A DNA stretch of 64,000 bases, from the NCBI GenBank assembly GCA_022822785.1, contig JAJEAL010000087.1, positions 21,277 to 85,276 on the forward strand, read 5' to 3'. Made by a program: the position numbers and the translations under genes. This DNA is from Candidatus Poribacteria bacterium (GTDB lineage Bacteria; Poribacteria; WGA-4E; PCPOR2b). Positions 26,725-35,448 of this stretch are shown here, piece after piece (the stretch's first letter is position 1; every line of letters begins with the position of its first letter). The notes beneath the pieces are model-generated. The model saw only the letters and a list, made by a program, of their open reading frames with translations, was not told the DNA's origin and ran no database searches.

Positions 26725-27585
26725 ATGTCTCGACGATTAATCATTTTAAGTGGCATGGTTATCTACTGCCTCTGCTTCCACCTGATAGCTGTTGATGCCA
26801 AAGTCCTTGGCTATTGGGCGTTCGATACCAAAAACGACGTTGGTGAAGATTCGGGTCCATTCGGCAATGATGGAGAAATCAAAGGCGATGGAACTGCGGA
26901 ATGGATTGCGAAAGGCAAGGTGGGGGGCGGATTGAAGCTGAGTAACGCTTGGCTTGAAGTGCCTCACGACGAGAGCCTTAACGCGAAGGACCAGATTACC
27001 CTGATGTGTTGGGTCCAGTTTAGTGCTGCCGGCGATCCTTTTGGGGCGACCGGGCGGGATCAGTCGCTAATCTGGAAGAACGGTCCATTTGCGACAAACA
27101 AACGGTTCTGGACCTCGTACGCCTTGCGTGTGTGGCGCAGGCATACCAAATTTGGCAGCTTCGGCTTTGATGCCAATATGACAGAAGGGCGAAGCGCGGC
27201 GGCGGATCCGGACTTTCCCGATCCGGAAGATGCGGATAAAACGTGGTATCATGTTGCAGGAGTCGCCGATGGGACAGAAGTCCGGATTTATACCGATGGA
27301 AAAGAGAAGAAAGCCGCACCGCAACGAGGGGAGTTTCAATCGACAGACCTCCCCTTAACGATTGGCTACGATCTCCGTCCCGGTTTGCTAGCCGGGCGGG
27401 AGTTCCTCTTAGGAGTTATTGATGAAGCGGTAATTGTTGATAAGGCGCTGACCGAGGCTGAAATCAAGGCAGCGATGGAGTTGGGTGAAAATGGAAAGTC
27501 GCTTGAGGGATTCAATCCCGTTTTCGCTGTTGAGCCCGAAGGCAAATTAGCCACACAGTGGGCGGAGATCAAAGCGAGGAAGTAA
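26725..27585 (+). CDS. LamG-domain secreted protein, array member 3
   Basis: The protein has 286 residues. The start at 26725 follows AAAGGAG. The signal is of the MSRR type (RRLIILSGMVIYCLCFHLIAVDA), as in member 7. The LamG core has NKRFWTSYALRVWRRHTKFGSFGFDANMTEGR, nearly the same as member 4, so members 3 and 4 form a pair. The tail is VEPEGKLATQWAEIKARK. Members 3 and 4 are separated by only 72 bases and have no terminator between them. Confidence 0.87.
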   Translation: MSRRLIILSGMVIYCLCFHLIAVDAKVLGYWAFDTKNDVGEDSGPFGNDGEIKGDGTAEWIAKGKVGGGLKLSNAWLEVPHDESLNAKDQITLMCWVQFSAAGDPFGATGRDQSLIWKNGPFATNKRFWTSYALRVWRRHTKFGSFGFDANMTEGRSAAADPDFPDPEDADKTWYHVAGVADGTEVRIYTDGKEKKAAPQRGEFQSTDLPLTIGYDLRPGLLAGREFLLGVIDEAVIVDKALTEAEIKAAMELGENGKSLEGFNPVFAVEPEGKLATQWAEIKARK

Positions 27586-27657
27586 GGATTATCCATGCCT
27601 GAAACCAAAGATGCACTCAGCGCCCGGTCTAGTGCTAAGCTGAAAGGAGAGTTTTTA

Positions 27658-28512
27658 ATGTTTCGTGTATTTTTAGGTGTTTGGATCTTGTCAATCTGTC
27701 TTTTGGGTGGTTTCATTATGAATGTCGATGCGAGAGTCCTCGGTTACTGGACATTTGATGACAAAAACGATCTCGGCGAGGATTTGAGTCCATTCCGCAA
27801 CGATGGAGAGATAAAGGGCAACGGAAGTGCCGAATGGGCTGCAAAAGGTAAGGTCGGGGGCGGGTTGAGCCTAAATGATGCTTGGCTGGAAGTGCCTCAT
27901 GATGACAGCCTTAACCTCAACGATCAAGTAACCCTGATGTGTTGGGTCAAATTTAACAACCCCGGCGATTTTACAGGCGATGGTCGGGAGCAGTCCTTAA
28001 TCTGGAAGTATGGACCGTTTGAAACCAATAAACGATTTTGGACATCTTACGCCTTGCGTGTCTGGCGTCCTAAATCGAAGTTCGGCAGCTTCGGATTTGA
28101 TGCCAATATGACGGAGGGGCGCAGTGCTGCCGTTGATCCAAAGTTTCCTGAGCAAGCCGATATAGAAAACGATTGGTTTCACATTGCAGCGACCGCCGAT
28201 GGCGCAGAAATCCGAGTTTATACCAACGGGAAAGAAACAGCAAAAGGGATCCAAAGAGGGCTATTTCAGGCGTCTGATCTACCCCTAACGATTGGTCATG
28301 ATTTGCGTCCCATATTGGCACATCACGCTTTTGTCAACGGTATAATGGATGAAGTCCTGGTCGCTGACAAGGCATTGACTGCCGCCCAAATCAAGGAAGC
28401 AATGGAATTGGGCGAAGACGGAAAACCGATTGAAGGGTACGATCCTATCTTTGCCGTTGAACCCAACGACAAATTAGCTACCCAGTGGGGCGCGATTAAA
28501 GCGAGGAAATGA
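27658..28512 (+). CDS. LamG-domain secreted protein, array member 4
   Basis: The protein has 284 residues. The start at 27658 follows AAAGGAG; an earlier in-frame ATG at 27595 lacks a site and would hide the signal peptide. Signal FLGVWILSICLLGGFIMNVDA precedes RVLGYWTFDD. It has WKYGPF where most members have WKNGPF. The tail is VEPNDKLATQWGAIKARK. A 194-bp gap without visible genes follows. Confidence 0.87.
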   Translation: MFRVFLGVWILSICLLGGFIMNVDARVLGYWTFDDKNDLGEDLSPFRNDGEIKGNGSAEWAAKGKVGGGLSLNDAWLEVPHDDSLNLNDQVTLMCWVKFNNPGDFTGDGREQSLIWKYGPFETNKRFWTSYALRVWRPKSKFGSFGFDANMTEGRSAAVDPKFPEQADIENDWFHIAATADGAEIRVYTNGKETAKGIQRGLFQASDLPLTIGHDLRPILAHHAFVNGIMDEVLVADKALTAAQIKEAMELGEDGKPIEGYDPIFAVEPNDKLATQWGAIKARK

Positions 28513-28706
28513 CCCCTCTAGTTTTAGTCAATTCCCTTCAATTCTCTATGTGCCGGAAAGAGACGAACTACTGATTACGTGGGGCGTTATCGCATTGAAA
28601 CTATCGCAGCATCTCATAGGTGAGTCGGGTTAAAAGACGAACCCATTGCCTAATCTGTATCTGTATAAATTGGATGGCAGACCTTATCAATAGAAGGAGA
28701 GTGCCC

Positions 28707-29567
28707 ATGTTTCGTATCGGTTTAGGTATGGGGATTTTGCTCTGCTACCTGTTCAATCCCATCCTTATTCACGCTGACGCTAAACTGCTCGGTTACTGGC
28801 CCTTTGATAACAAAGATCAACTAGGACAAGATTTTTCTCCGAACCGCAATGACGGTAATCCGAAAGGCGGTGCCAAGTGGACGGAAAATGGACACGTTGG
28901 CGGGGCACTCCTACTTGTGGAGCCGGAAGATTCCTACCTTGAGATACCTCACCATAATAGTCTTAATGTGACAGATCAGGTAACTTTGATGTGTTGGGTC
29001 AAATTTACCAATCTGGGCGATTTTGAAGGTCTCGGGCGGGAACAGTCCTTAATCTGGAAAAACGGGCCTTTTCAAACTAACAAGCGGTTTTGGGCGTCTT
29101 ACGCCTTGCGGATGTTTCGCAGAGAATTCAAAGCGGGGTTTGCATTTGACGCAAATATGACAGAGGGACGGACTGTTACCGCCGATGAGGATCAACCTAA
29201 AGTGAATGAATGGCTTCATGCCACAGCTGTCGCCGATGGAGCAATGGTTAAAGTTTACGAAAATGGGGTGGAAAAAGCCGCCGTGGAACAACGGGGCGAG
29301 TTTCAGCCGACCGACCTCCCATTGACCCTTGGTGTGGATTTGCGTAATCCAAAGGCTGGTGCGGTGCGACGAGACCAATTGGGCTTTCTTGCCGGTGTCA
29401 TGGATGAAGTCGCGATCCTCAGTCATGCATTAACCGCGGAACAAATCCGAGAAGCCGTGAAGTTAGGTGAAGCGGGGCAATCTCTCGAAGAGCTTGAACC
29501 GGTCTTCGCTGTCGAGCGCCAAGGGAAATTAGCTACTCAATGGGGCGAGATTAAAGCGAGGAAGTAA
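28707..29567 (+). CDS. LamG-domain secreted protein, array member 5
   Basis: The protein has 286 residues. The start at 28707 follows GAAGGAGAG; the frame is open further upstream but without signal-peptide character. Signal IGLGMGILLCYLFNPILIHADA precedes KLLGYWPFDN. DLRNPKAGAVRRDQLGF is shared in form only with member 7 (DLRDPDAGKVRRDQLGY). The tail is VERQGKLATQWGEIKARK. Confidence 0.87.
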   Translation: MFRIGLGMGILLCYLFNPILIHADAKLLGYWPFDNKDQLGQDFSPNRNDGNPKGGAKWTENGHVGGALLLVEPEDSYLEIPHHNSLNVTDQVTLMCWVKFTNLGDFEGLGREQSLIWKNGPFQTNKRFWASYALRMFRREFKAGFAFDANMTEGRTVTADEDQPKVNEWLHATAVADGAMVKVYENGVEKAAVEQRGEFQPTDLPLTLGVDLRNPKAGAVRRDQLGFLAGVMDEVAILSHALTAEQIREAVKLGEAGQSLEELEPVFAVERQGKLATQWGEIKARK

Positions 29568-29667
29568 ATATTGTCTGGAGTGCCGCTGCTTCATTATTTA
29601 CAGTGCAACTCGGTAAATTACCCGAATTCTCACATATGCAGCTACAACTGCGAAAGGAGGGTCATTG

Positions 29668-30543
29668 ATGTTTCGTGTTATATTAATTTTCGGCGTGCTG
29701 CTAATCTATCTGCTCTGTTGCCCGTTGACTAGCACCGATGCCAAACTCCTCGGTTATTGGGCTTTCGACGATAAAAATAATCTAGGAAAGGATCTCTCTC
29801 CAAATCGTAATCATGGAGAAACGAAAACCTTCATCGGAGAAGCTGTATGGACGGAGGAGGGCAAGGTCGATGGAGGGCTGCAACTAGAGAATGGACAAGA
29901 GACCTGGCTTGAAGTTCCTCATCATGAAAGCCTGAACGTCAAGACGGGGCGAATCACCATGATGTGTTGGGTCAAATTTACGGACCCCGGTGCTTTTCAA
30001 GATTTTGGTGAGGATGGGTCCCTGATTTGGAAAAATGCGCCTTTTGCGGAAAACAAGCGATTCTGGACCTCGTATGCGCTGCGGCTCTATCGACCTGGGA
30101 TTAATCGAGGCTCTTTCTCGTTTGATGCAAATATGACGGAGGCACGGGCAGCTGCAATTGATCCCGATTTTCCACTCGTCGTGGATACATGGTATCACGT
30201 TGCAGGAACTGCGGATGGCACAACAGTTCGCATTTATACCGATGGAAAAGAGAAGGCGTCCGGCGCCCAGCGGGGCGAGTTCCAGCCGTCCGATGAGCCT
30301 TTGACTATTGGGTTTGATCTGCGAGATCCGGATGAGCCTGTTGCGCGACATTTTCTCGGCTTCGTTCGGGGCATCATGGATGAAGTCGTGGTTTTGGACC
30401 ATGCGCTGACCGCAGGTCAAATCAAAGAAGCAATGGAGTTAGGTGAAAGAGGGCGGTCGCTTGAGAGTTTTGAACCGGTCTTTGGGGTGGAACCTCAAGG
30501 TAAATTAGCGACTAAGTGGGGCGAGATCAAAATGGTAAAGTAA
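29668..30543 (+). CDS. LamG-domain secreted protein, array member 6
   Basis: The protein has 291 residues. I use ATG 29668 (AAAGGAGGG upstream) over a TTG directly before it. Signal MFRVILIFGVLLIYLLCCPLTSTDA precedes KLLGYWAFDD. It carries a slightly longer loop (GETKTFIGEAVWTEEGK) and ARAAAIDPDF in place of GRSAA. The tail is VEPQGKLATKWGEIKMVK, which has lost the usual Arg. Confidence 0.87.
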   Translation: MFRVILIFGVLLIYLLCCPLTSTDAKLLGYWAFDDKNNLGKDLSPNRNHGETKTFIGEAVWTEEGKVDGGLQLENGQETWLEVPHHESLNVKTGRITMMCWVKFTDPGAFQDFGEDGSLIWKNAPFAENKRFWTSYALRLYRPGINRGSFSFDANMTEARAAAIDPDFPLVVDTWYHVAGTADGTTVRIYTDGKEKASGAQRGEFQPSDEPLTIGFDLRDPDEPVARHFLGFVRGIMDEVVVLDHALTAGQIKEAMELGERGRSLESFEPVFGVEPQGKLATKWGEIKMVK

Positions 30544-30607
30544 TTTAATCCTTGTCAGGACTTCAAAATTCTATCAGAGGTAATCCGACTTATAGGAGGT
30601 ATGACCA

Positions 30608-31462
30608 ATGTCTCGACGATTTATCATTCTTGGAGGGGTGCTCATCTTTCTTCTCGGTTCTTTTCTAATGAATGCTGATGCCAAGCTCCTCGGTTATTGG
30701 ACGTTTGATGCCGAAGCGAATGCACACAAGGATTCTTCTCCAAATAAGAACCACGGTGAATTCAAAGGCGGGGCCGCTTGGACACCCAAGGGAAAGGTTG
30801 CTGGCGGCGTTATACTTGATGAGGGAGCAGACTCCTACTTTGAGGTCCCTCATGATGACAGCCTCAATGTGACAGATCAGGTGACGTTGATGTGTTGGGT
30901 CAAATTCACAGCAAACCATTTCAACCGCGACCAGTCCTTAATCTGGAAAAATGCGCCTTTCAAAGACTCAAACAAGCGATTTTGGGCATCCTATGCGCTG
31001 CGAACGTTCCGTGAAGGATTTAAGTTGGGAGGGTTCGCGCTTGACGCCAATACGGCAGATGGACGAACGGCTGCGGTAGATCCAGATTTTCTTGAAGTGG
31101 GGCCCTGGTATCATGTTGCCGCGGTCGCTGATGGCAAAGAGGTCAGAGTTTATACCGACGCAAAGGAAAAAGTCGTTCAACCACAAAGAGGAGCGTTTCG
31201 ACCGACAGACTTTCCACTAACCATCGGCTTTGATTTGCGTGACCCCGATGCCGGCAAAGTGCGTCGGGATCAGTTGGGGTACGTCCAGGGTATTATGGAT
31301 GAAGTGGTGGTTCTCAGTCACGTGCTGACCGCCGATCAGGTCAGAGAAGCCAAAGATTTGGGTGATCGGGGGAAGTCACTCGACAACTTTGTTCCGGTTG
31401 CTGCCGTTGACCCTGCGGGTAAAATAGCTATTAAGTGGGCAGAGATTAAAGCGCAAAAATAA
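30608..31462 (+). CDS. LamG-domain secreted protein, array member 7
   Basis: The protein has 284 residues. The start at 30608 follows GGAGGTATGACCA. MSRR-type signal RFIILGGVLIFLLGSFLMNADA precedes KLLGYWTFDAE. LDANTADGR replaces FDANMTEGR. The tail is VDPAGKIAIKWAEIKAQK. It is the last member; a promoter and tRNA gene follow within 140 bases. Confidence 0.87.
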   Translation: MSRRFIILGGVLIFLLGSFLMNADAKLLGYWTFDAEANAHKDSSPNKNHGEFKGGAAWTPKGKVAGGVILDEGADSYFEVPHDDSLNVTDQVTLMCWVKFTANHFNRDQSLIWKNAPFKDSNKRFWASYALRTFREGFKLGGFALDANTADGRTAAVDPDFLEVGPWYHVAAVADGKEVRVYTDAKEKVVQPQRGAFRPTDFPLTIGFDLRDPDAGKVRRDQLGYVQGIMDEVVVLSHVLTADQVREAKDLGDRGKSLDNFVPVAAVDPAGKIAIKWAEIKAQK

Positions 31463-31531
31463 ACGGTGTTTGTGCCTGCTGAGTACCTTGTAAAACTGAT
31501 CAGGTCTAGATTGTTGAGCGTTAGAAATTCC

Positions 31532-31561
31532 TTGACAACTCAACCGCATCTAATGTAGACT
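31532..31561 (+). promoter_or_regulatory. Promoter of tRNA-Leu
   Basis: TTGACA (31532-31537) is followed after 18 bases by TAGACT (31556-31561), 35 bases before the mature tRNA 5' end. The location just upstream of a stable RNA gene supports it despite the weak -10. Confidence 0.55.
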
Positions 31562-31595
31562 GTAGCGGTTGGTAAACCGGTGGCAGAAGAGTTAC

Positions 31596-31681
31596 GCCGG
31601 GATGTTGGAATTGGTAGACAAGCTAGATTCAGGATCTAGTGGGCCCTTTCGCCCGTAGGGGTTCAAATCCCCTTCCCGGCA
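31596..31681 (+). tRNA. tRNA-Leu (anticodon CAG)
   Basis: The 7-bp acceptor stem GCCGGGA/TCCCGGC has discriminator A (31681). The anticodon stem CTAGA/TCTAG encloses the loop TTCAGGA, giving anticodon CAG. A long variable arm (GGGCCCTTTCGCCC) marks a class II leucine tRNA, and the T-arm is GGGGTTCAAATCCCC. CCA is not encoded. Confidence 0.95.
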
Positions 31682-31690
31682 TTTATCATT

Positions 31691-31727
31691 AAAAGCGACG
31701 CACATATCATGTAGCGTCGCTTTTTTG
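31691..31727 (+). terminator. Rho-independent terminator of tRNA-Leu
   Basis: AGCGACGC (31694-31701) pairs perfectly with GCGTCGCT (31714-31721), followed by T6. It lies 10 bases after the tRNA. Confidence 0.9.
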
Positions 31728-31742
31728 TTTCCGCGCTCGCTG

Positions 31743-33590
31743 CTACCGAATTACTGCGAACTTCCCGCTTATCGAATGTTTTCCCCGTTGGCCCTCCCTC
31801 ACAGACTCAACGTGATAAACATAGATGCCCGTGGAGATCTGTTCTCCCGCCTCGTTCCGTCCATCCCACCGTTGAATCGAGGTGTTGTTGCGGTGATCAA
31901 TCTGTTTGATGAGGTCGCCGGCACTGTTGTAGATTCGGATGGTTGCGCGGTAGGGTAGGTTGCGGAACTCCATTAAACTCGCTGCTCCATTCAGACGATA
32001 TGGATTCGGGACAAAAATCACTTTATCTAGGTTCAATCCGGGCGATGCGATAGGAGCTTCAGGAATAGCGAGGTCTACAGTCTCGGAGAATTTCCCCTCT
32101 CCACCGGATGAATCCGTCGCAGTGATAGCGTAGAAATACTGCAAACCCGGATGAACATTCCGGTCAACAAAAGTAGAGGTTCCCGGCGAAACCGATGCAA
32201 TTTGAGTCCATGGAGGGCTGCCCGTGTGGTTCCGATAGATGAGGTATCGGGTGACCTGGGCCCCAGATTTTGTCCAATTCAAGATAACCCGGTCTCCATC
32301 GCGCGTCGCTGTCAAACCTGCCGGCGCATCCGGTACCCGACCTGGACTGATATTGATTTCCCAGGAATCGAATTCAAGCAACTGCCCGTTGGAATGGATA
32401 GGCCGAATCTTGTAAGTATACTCCACATCTGCCCGAACCGCTATGTCGTCAAAGGTGATCCCTCCGATAACCTGTCCAACCTGTCGAAACTGACCTTCAT
32501 CCCCTGCACGCCTCAAGACAGCATAACCAGCCACGTTTGGATTGAGTGCCGGCTCCCATTTCAATCTGACGGCACCTCTCACAATTTCTGCGGTCAATCC
32601 TTTCGGGGCAAAGATAAGGGCCCTCGCTGCATTGACATTCTGCTGTAGATCTGTCAAGCTGTCGCCACCGACAAAGGCAAAAGTGACAGTGATAGACGCC
32701 TTGGCTGGTATATCATAAGGGCCCGCTGAGATAATGGATACATAATCCCAAGGTGGCAGGCTAAATGCCTCTAAATCGAGCTTGCTCGTCGCAAGCACAT
32801 TGGGATTAATCATCAGATCGGATCGGTCCTCGTCTAAAAAGGTATTTGCAGTTGGACGGCCGTCGGGATCGAAAAACAGAAAAATCTGGTGGGTGCTTAA
32901 TTTTCCGTCGAGCAAGGTGAGACCTGTGTGCACCGGATTAATCCCATCGCTATCATCTCCATCGTAGGTAAATAGCGTTTGATGGGCTTCATCCCAATCT
33001 ACCCAATCCTGACTTAATTCTCCTGCTGCTAAATCTGTTCCATCGACATCCCAATTTGCCATCGTCGCAACATAAATTTCATCAAGCCTTGAATTCCCGT
33101 TATTTTTGACGACCAATCTCATTACAATAAAATCGTCCGCACCGGGATGGCTATCGGTGCTCCAAGAGAAACTAGACTGATCGACCGAAATATCCAGCGG
33201 AAAACCAGCAATCCCGGATGAATCGTATCGCGTGATAATTGTCTGACGGCCATCAGAGTCTACTGTCTCGATGCTTTCTGATGCGGTTTCCCATTCTCCA
33301 ATTTCGAGGGGACCAGGGGCAGCGGGATCTAAATCCCAAGAACTTGCCACATTGCCATTTGCATCGCCGATCCAAATCTCCGACAATTCATGGAGATAAT
33401 AGGTCCCTCCAGATTTGGGAAATCTAAAATTGGTAGCGAGTATATCTTCCCGGACCGCAGCCAGTGAACCGGAACCGACTATATGGAATTCGACGTTTCC
33501 CGATGTGTGTACTTGAGCAGAACCGATATTCGGGTTGATTAGGCTGATGAAAAGCCAAATCGCCCCCCAAAGCATTTTCAGAGTCTTCAT
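31743..33590 (-). CDS. Secreted fibronectin-type protein with FlgD/T9SS-like C-terminal domain
   Basis: This 615-residue protein has signal peptide MLWGAIWLFISLINPNIGSA. Residues about 25-330 are a beta-rich region with WDLDPAAPGPLEIGEW. Two fibronectin type III-like domains follow (APKGLTAEIVRGAVRLKWEP and APAGLTATRDGDRVILNWTK). The C-terminal 85 residues (FVPNPYRLNG, IRIYNSAGDLIKQI, RWDGRNEAGEQISTGIYVYHV, GKFAVIR) are a FlgD-Ig/type IX-like sorting domain. I start at ATG 33590 (AAGGAAAAG upstream). It lacks the W-G-x-I-K tail of its neighbours. Confidence 0.82.
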   Translation of the reverse strand: MKTLKMLWGAIWLFISLINPNIGSAQVHTSGNVEFHIVGSGSLAAVREDILATNFRFPKSGGTYYLHELSEIWIGDANGNVASSWDLDPAAPGPLEIGEWETASESIETVDSDGRQTIITRYDSSGIAGFPLDISVDQSSFSWSTDSHPGADDFIVMRLVVKNNGNSRLDEIYVATMANWDVDGTDLAAGELSQDWVDWDEAHQTLFTYDGDDSDGINPVHTGLTLLDGKLSTHQIFLFFDPDGRPTANTFLDEDRSDLMINPNVLATSKLDLEAFSLPPWDYVSIISAGPYDIPAKASITVTFAFVGGDSLTDLQQNVNAARALIFAPKGLTAEIVRGAVRLKWEPALNPNVAGYAVLRRAGDEGQFRQVGQVIGGITFDDIAVRADVEYTYKIRPIHSNGQLLEFDSWEINISPGRVPDAPAGLTATRDGDRVILNWTKSGAQVTRYLIYRNHTGSPPWTQIASVSPGTSTFVDRNVHPGLQYFYAITATDSSGGEGKFSETVDLAIPEAPIASPGLNLDKVIFVPNPYRLNGAASLMEFRNLPYRATIRIYNSAGDLIKQIDHRNNTSIQRWDGRNEAGEQISTGIYVYHVESVREGQRGKHSISGKFAVIR

Positions 33591-33705
33591 CTTTTCCTTA
33601 GCGTTGATACAATTTAAATAAATCTTAGAAGCAGGTTGGAATAGCATAGCAGCAGTAGGAGGGAGTGTCAAGGTCAGAAAACAGTTGCACAATGTTTTCA
33701 AATGA

Positions 33706-33737
33706 ACTAAAATCTACGACACGGAGTAAATTTTAGT
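33706..33737. repeat. Hairpin built from the CTAAAATCTAC motif
   Basis: ACTAAAATCTAC (33706-33717) faces GTAAATTTTAGT (33726-33737) with one mismatch. The arm motif is the same as in the right ends of the elements at 7515-7648 and 57101-57216. It lies just upstream of the histone-deacetylase-like gene. Confidence 0.5.
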
Positions 33738-33757
33738 CCAACTTGGAAATACAAACT

Positions 33758-34708
33758 ATGACTTCGAAAAAAAAGACAGGCTTTGTATATCACACCGATT
33801 ATCTCAAGCACGATACCGGAGCGCACAATCCTGAACGTCCAGAGCGTCTACAGGTGTGCATTGAGGCACTACAAGCCGCTGACTTTTGGGAGGATTTGAG
33901 CCGGATCGAAGCCACCCCTGCGACATTTGAGCAGCTCTGTTATACACATATCCAAGGGCATGTCAATCGAGTCAAGGAGCTCTGTGAAAATGGTTTTCCC
34001 CTCGATTACGATACACCGACCTCACCCGTATCTTATGACGTTGCCTGCCTCTCCACCGGAGGCATACTGAGAATCGCAGATGCGGTCATGACGGACAACG
34101 TGAGCAATGCGTTTGCCCTTATCCGTCCGCCCGGACATCACGCAACCCCAAATCGATCGATGGGCTTCTGTCTGTTCAACAATGTTGCGATTGCCGCCCG
34201 GTATCTTCAGCGTGAGCATGGGGTCGATCGCGTCGCAATTATCGATTGGGACGTCCACCACGGCAACGGGACACAGGACATCTTTTACGATGACCCCTCC
34301 GTTTTCTTTTTCTCAGCCCATCAGGTGCCCCTCTACCCCGGCACTGGTATGCCAAACGAGACTGGGACAGGTGGTGCCGTTGGAACAACGTTGAACGTAC
34401 CGATGCGTCCGGGGAGTGAACCCAGCAATTACATCGAAGCATTCCAAAACACCCTTAAACCGGCGTTACTCGATTTTTCGCCCGATTTCTTGATAATCTC
34501 CGCCGGCTTTGACGCACACCGTTTAGACCCCCTCGCATCAATCAATATGACCGCAGCGGGATTTGCGAGTCTAACCGATATCCTTTGCGAAATTGCAGCA
34601 GAGACTTGTGACGGACGGTTGATCTCAGCGTTGGAGGGCGGATATGACCTTAAAGGGTTATCCGAATCAGTCGTCGCCCATGTTGAGCGTTTGATGGCAC
34701 ATGCCTGA
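33758..34708 (+). CDS. Histone deacetylase/AcuC-family deacetylase
   Basis: This 316-residue arginase-fold Zn hydrolase has HNPERPERL, RPPGHHATPNRSMGFCLFNN (paired catalytic His), DWDVHHGNGTQ (Zn Asp/His), and SAGFDAHRLDPL (second Zn Asp). Bacterial members remove acyl groups from acetylpolyamines or acetyl-lysine of enzymes such as acetyl-CoA synthetase; the substrate here is unknown. The ATG at 33758 is preferred over the TTG at 33743. It converges with the isochorismatase gene, with an 18-bp gap. Confidence 0.92.
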   Translation: MTSKKKTGFVYHTDYLKHDTGAHNPERPERLQVCIEALQAADFWEDLSRIEATPATFEQLCYTHIQGHVNRVKELCENGFPLDYDTPTSPVSYDVACLSTGGILRIADAVMTDNVSNAFALIRPPGHHATPNRSMGFCLFNNVAIAARYLQREHGVDRVAIIDWDVHHGNGTQDIFYDDPSVFFFSAHQVPLYPGTGMPNETGTGGAVGTTLNVPMRPGSEPSNYIEAFQNTLKPALLDFSPDFLIISAGFDAHRLDPLASINMTAAGFASLTDILCEIAAETCDGRLISALEGGYDLKGLSESVVAHVERLMAHA

Positions 34709-34726
34709 TTTAGGTCCTATCGGGAT

Positions 34727-35425
34727 TCAAAGCGATGCCGACGAATCGGAAGGCATATCCCGGCACGCTGCAACAAAATCCGACGAGGTCGAAGTATATC
34801 CGATGATATGCTCAAAGTTACGCAACATCACCTTCCGCAGCCATCCCCCCTCTGGCAAGCGTGGATCCACTGTATCCGGATACTCGGCGGAGTGTGTACA
34901 GTCGCGTAACATGATAACCCGATAATTGTGCTCGACCGCGCCGGCAAGGGTTTGATATAAACAGGCACGTTGACTGAACCCAACCGCGACCAAGTTCTTG
35001 ATGTCATAGCACCGCAAATGGTAATCGACATGTGTCTCGTGGAATCCCGACCACTCCCGTTTGGGAAAGTCCGGCTCATGCGGCAAAGGTTCGATCGACG
35101 GAGAATAGTTCGGTTTATAGGGTATCCTTGATGCAGGCGCCGGCCTCGTTTTAGCAAGCGCATCGCCCCACCGCGTCCCATGAATCTCCCGTTTAATACT
35201 GCCCGGCTCATCAACGAGTGAAAAGTCGTTGTGAATAAAAACGACCCGCATACCCGACGTACGCGCCGCAGCCAACGCCGGGGCAATTCCCTCTTCCACA
35301 TACCGATTTCCGGTGCCACAATCACTATCTACAATCATGAAAGCGGTTCGATCCAATTCGAGTTCTAAGTCCCCGTGCTGAGTTTCATTGCTGTACCACC
35401 GCACAGGAAGTGTTAAGATAGCCAT
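34727..35425 (-). CDS. Isochorismatase-family cysteine hydrolase
   Basis: This 232-residue protein has the catalytic triad pattern of the family: Asp in AFMIVDSDCG, a Lys/Arg-containing middle region, and the nucleophile Cys in VAVGFSQRACLYQTLAGAV. Members hydrolyse amides, ureido acids or enol ethers. The start at 35425 is supported by GGAGGGGAGG just upstream. It lies 23 bases after the TIM-barrel gene upstream on the same strand, so the two are probably co-transcribed. Confidence 0.86.
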   Translation of the reverse strand: MAILTLPVRWYSNETQHGDLELELDRTAFMIVDSDCGTGNRYVEEGIAPALAAARTSGMRVVFIHNDFSLVDEPGSIKREIHGTRWGDALAKTRPAPASRIPYKPNYSPSIEPLPHEPDFPKREWSGFHETHVDYHLRCYDIKNLVAVGFSQRACLYQTLAGAVEHNYRVIMLRDCTHSAEYPDTVDPRLPEGGWLRKVMLRNFEHIIGYTSTSSDFVAACRDMPSDSSASL

Positions 35426-35448
35426 AGTAAACCTCCCCTCCAATTGCT

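Noticed and set aside
28620..28706. Longer N-terminus for LamG member 5
   Set aside because: It would hide the signal peptide behind 29 residues; ATG 28707 has GGAGAG and matches the other members.
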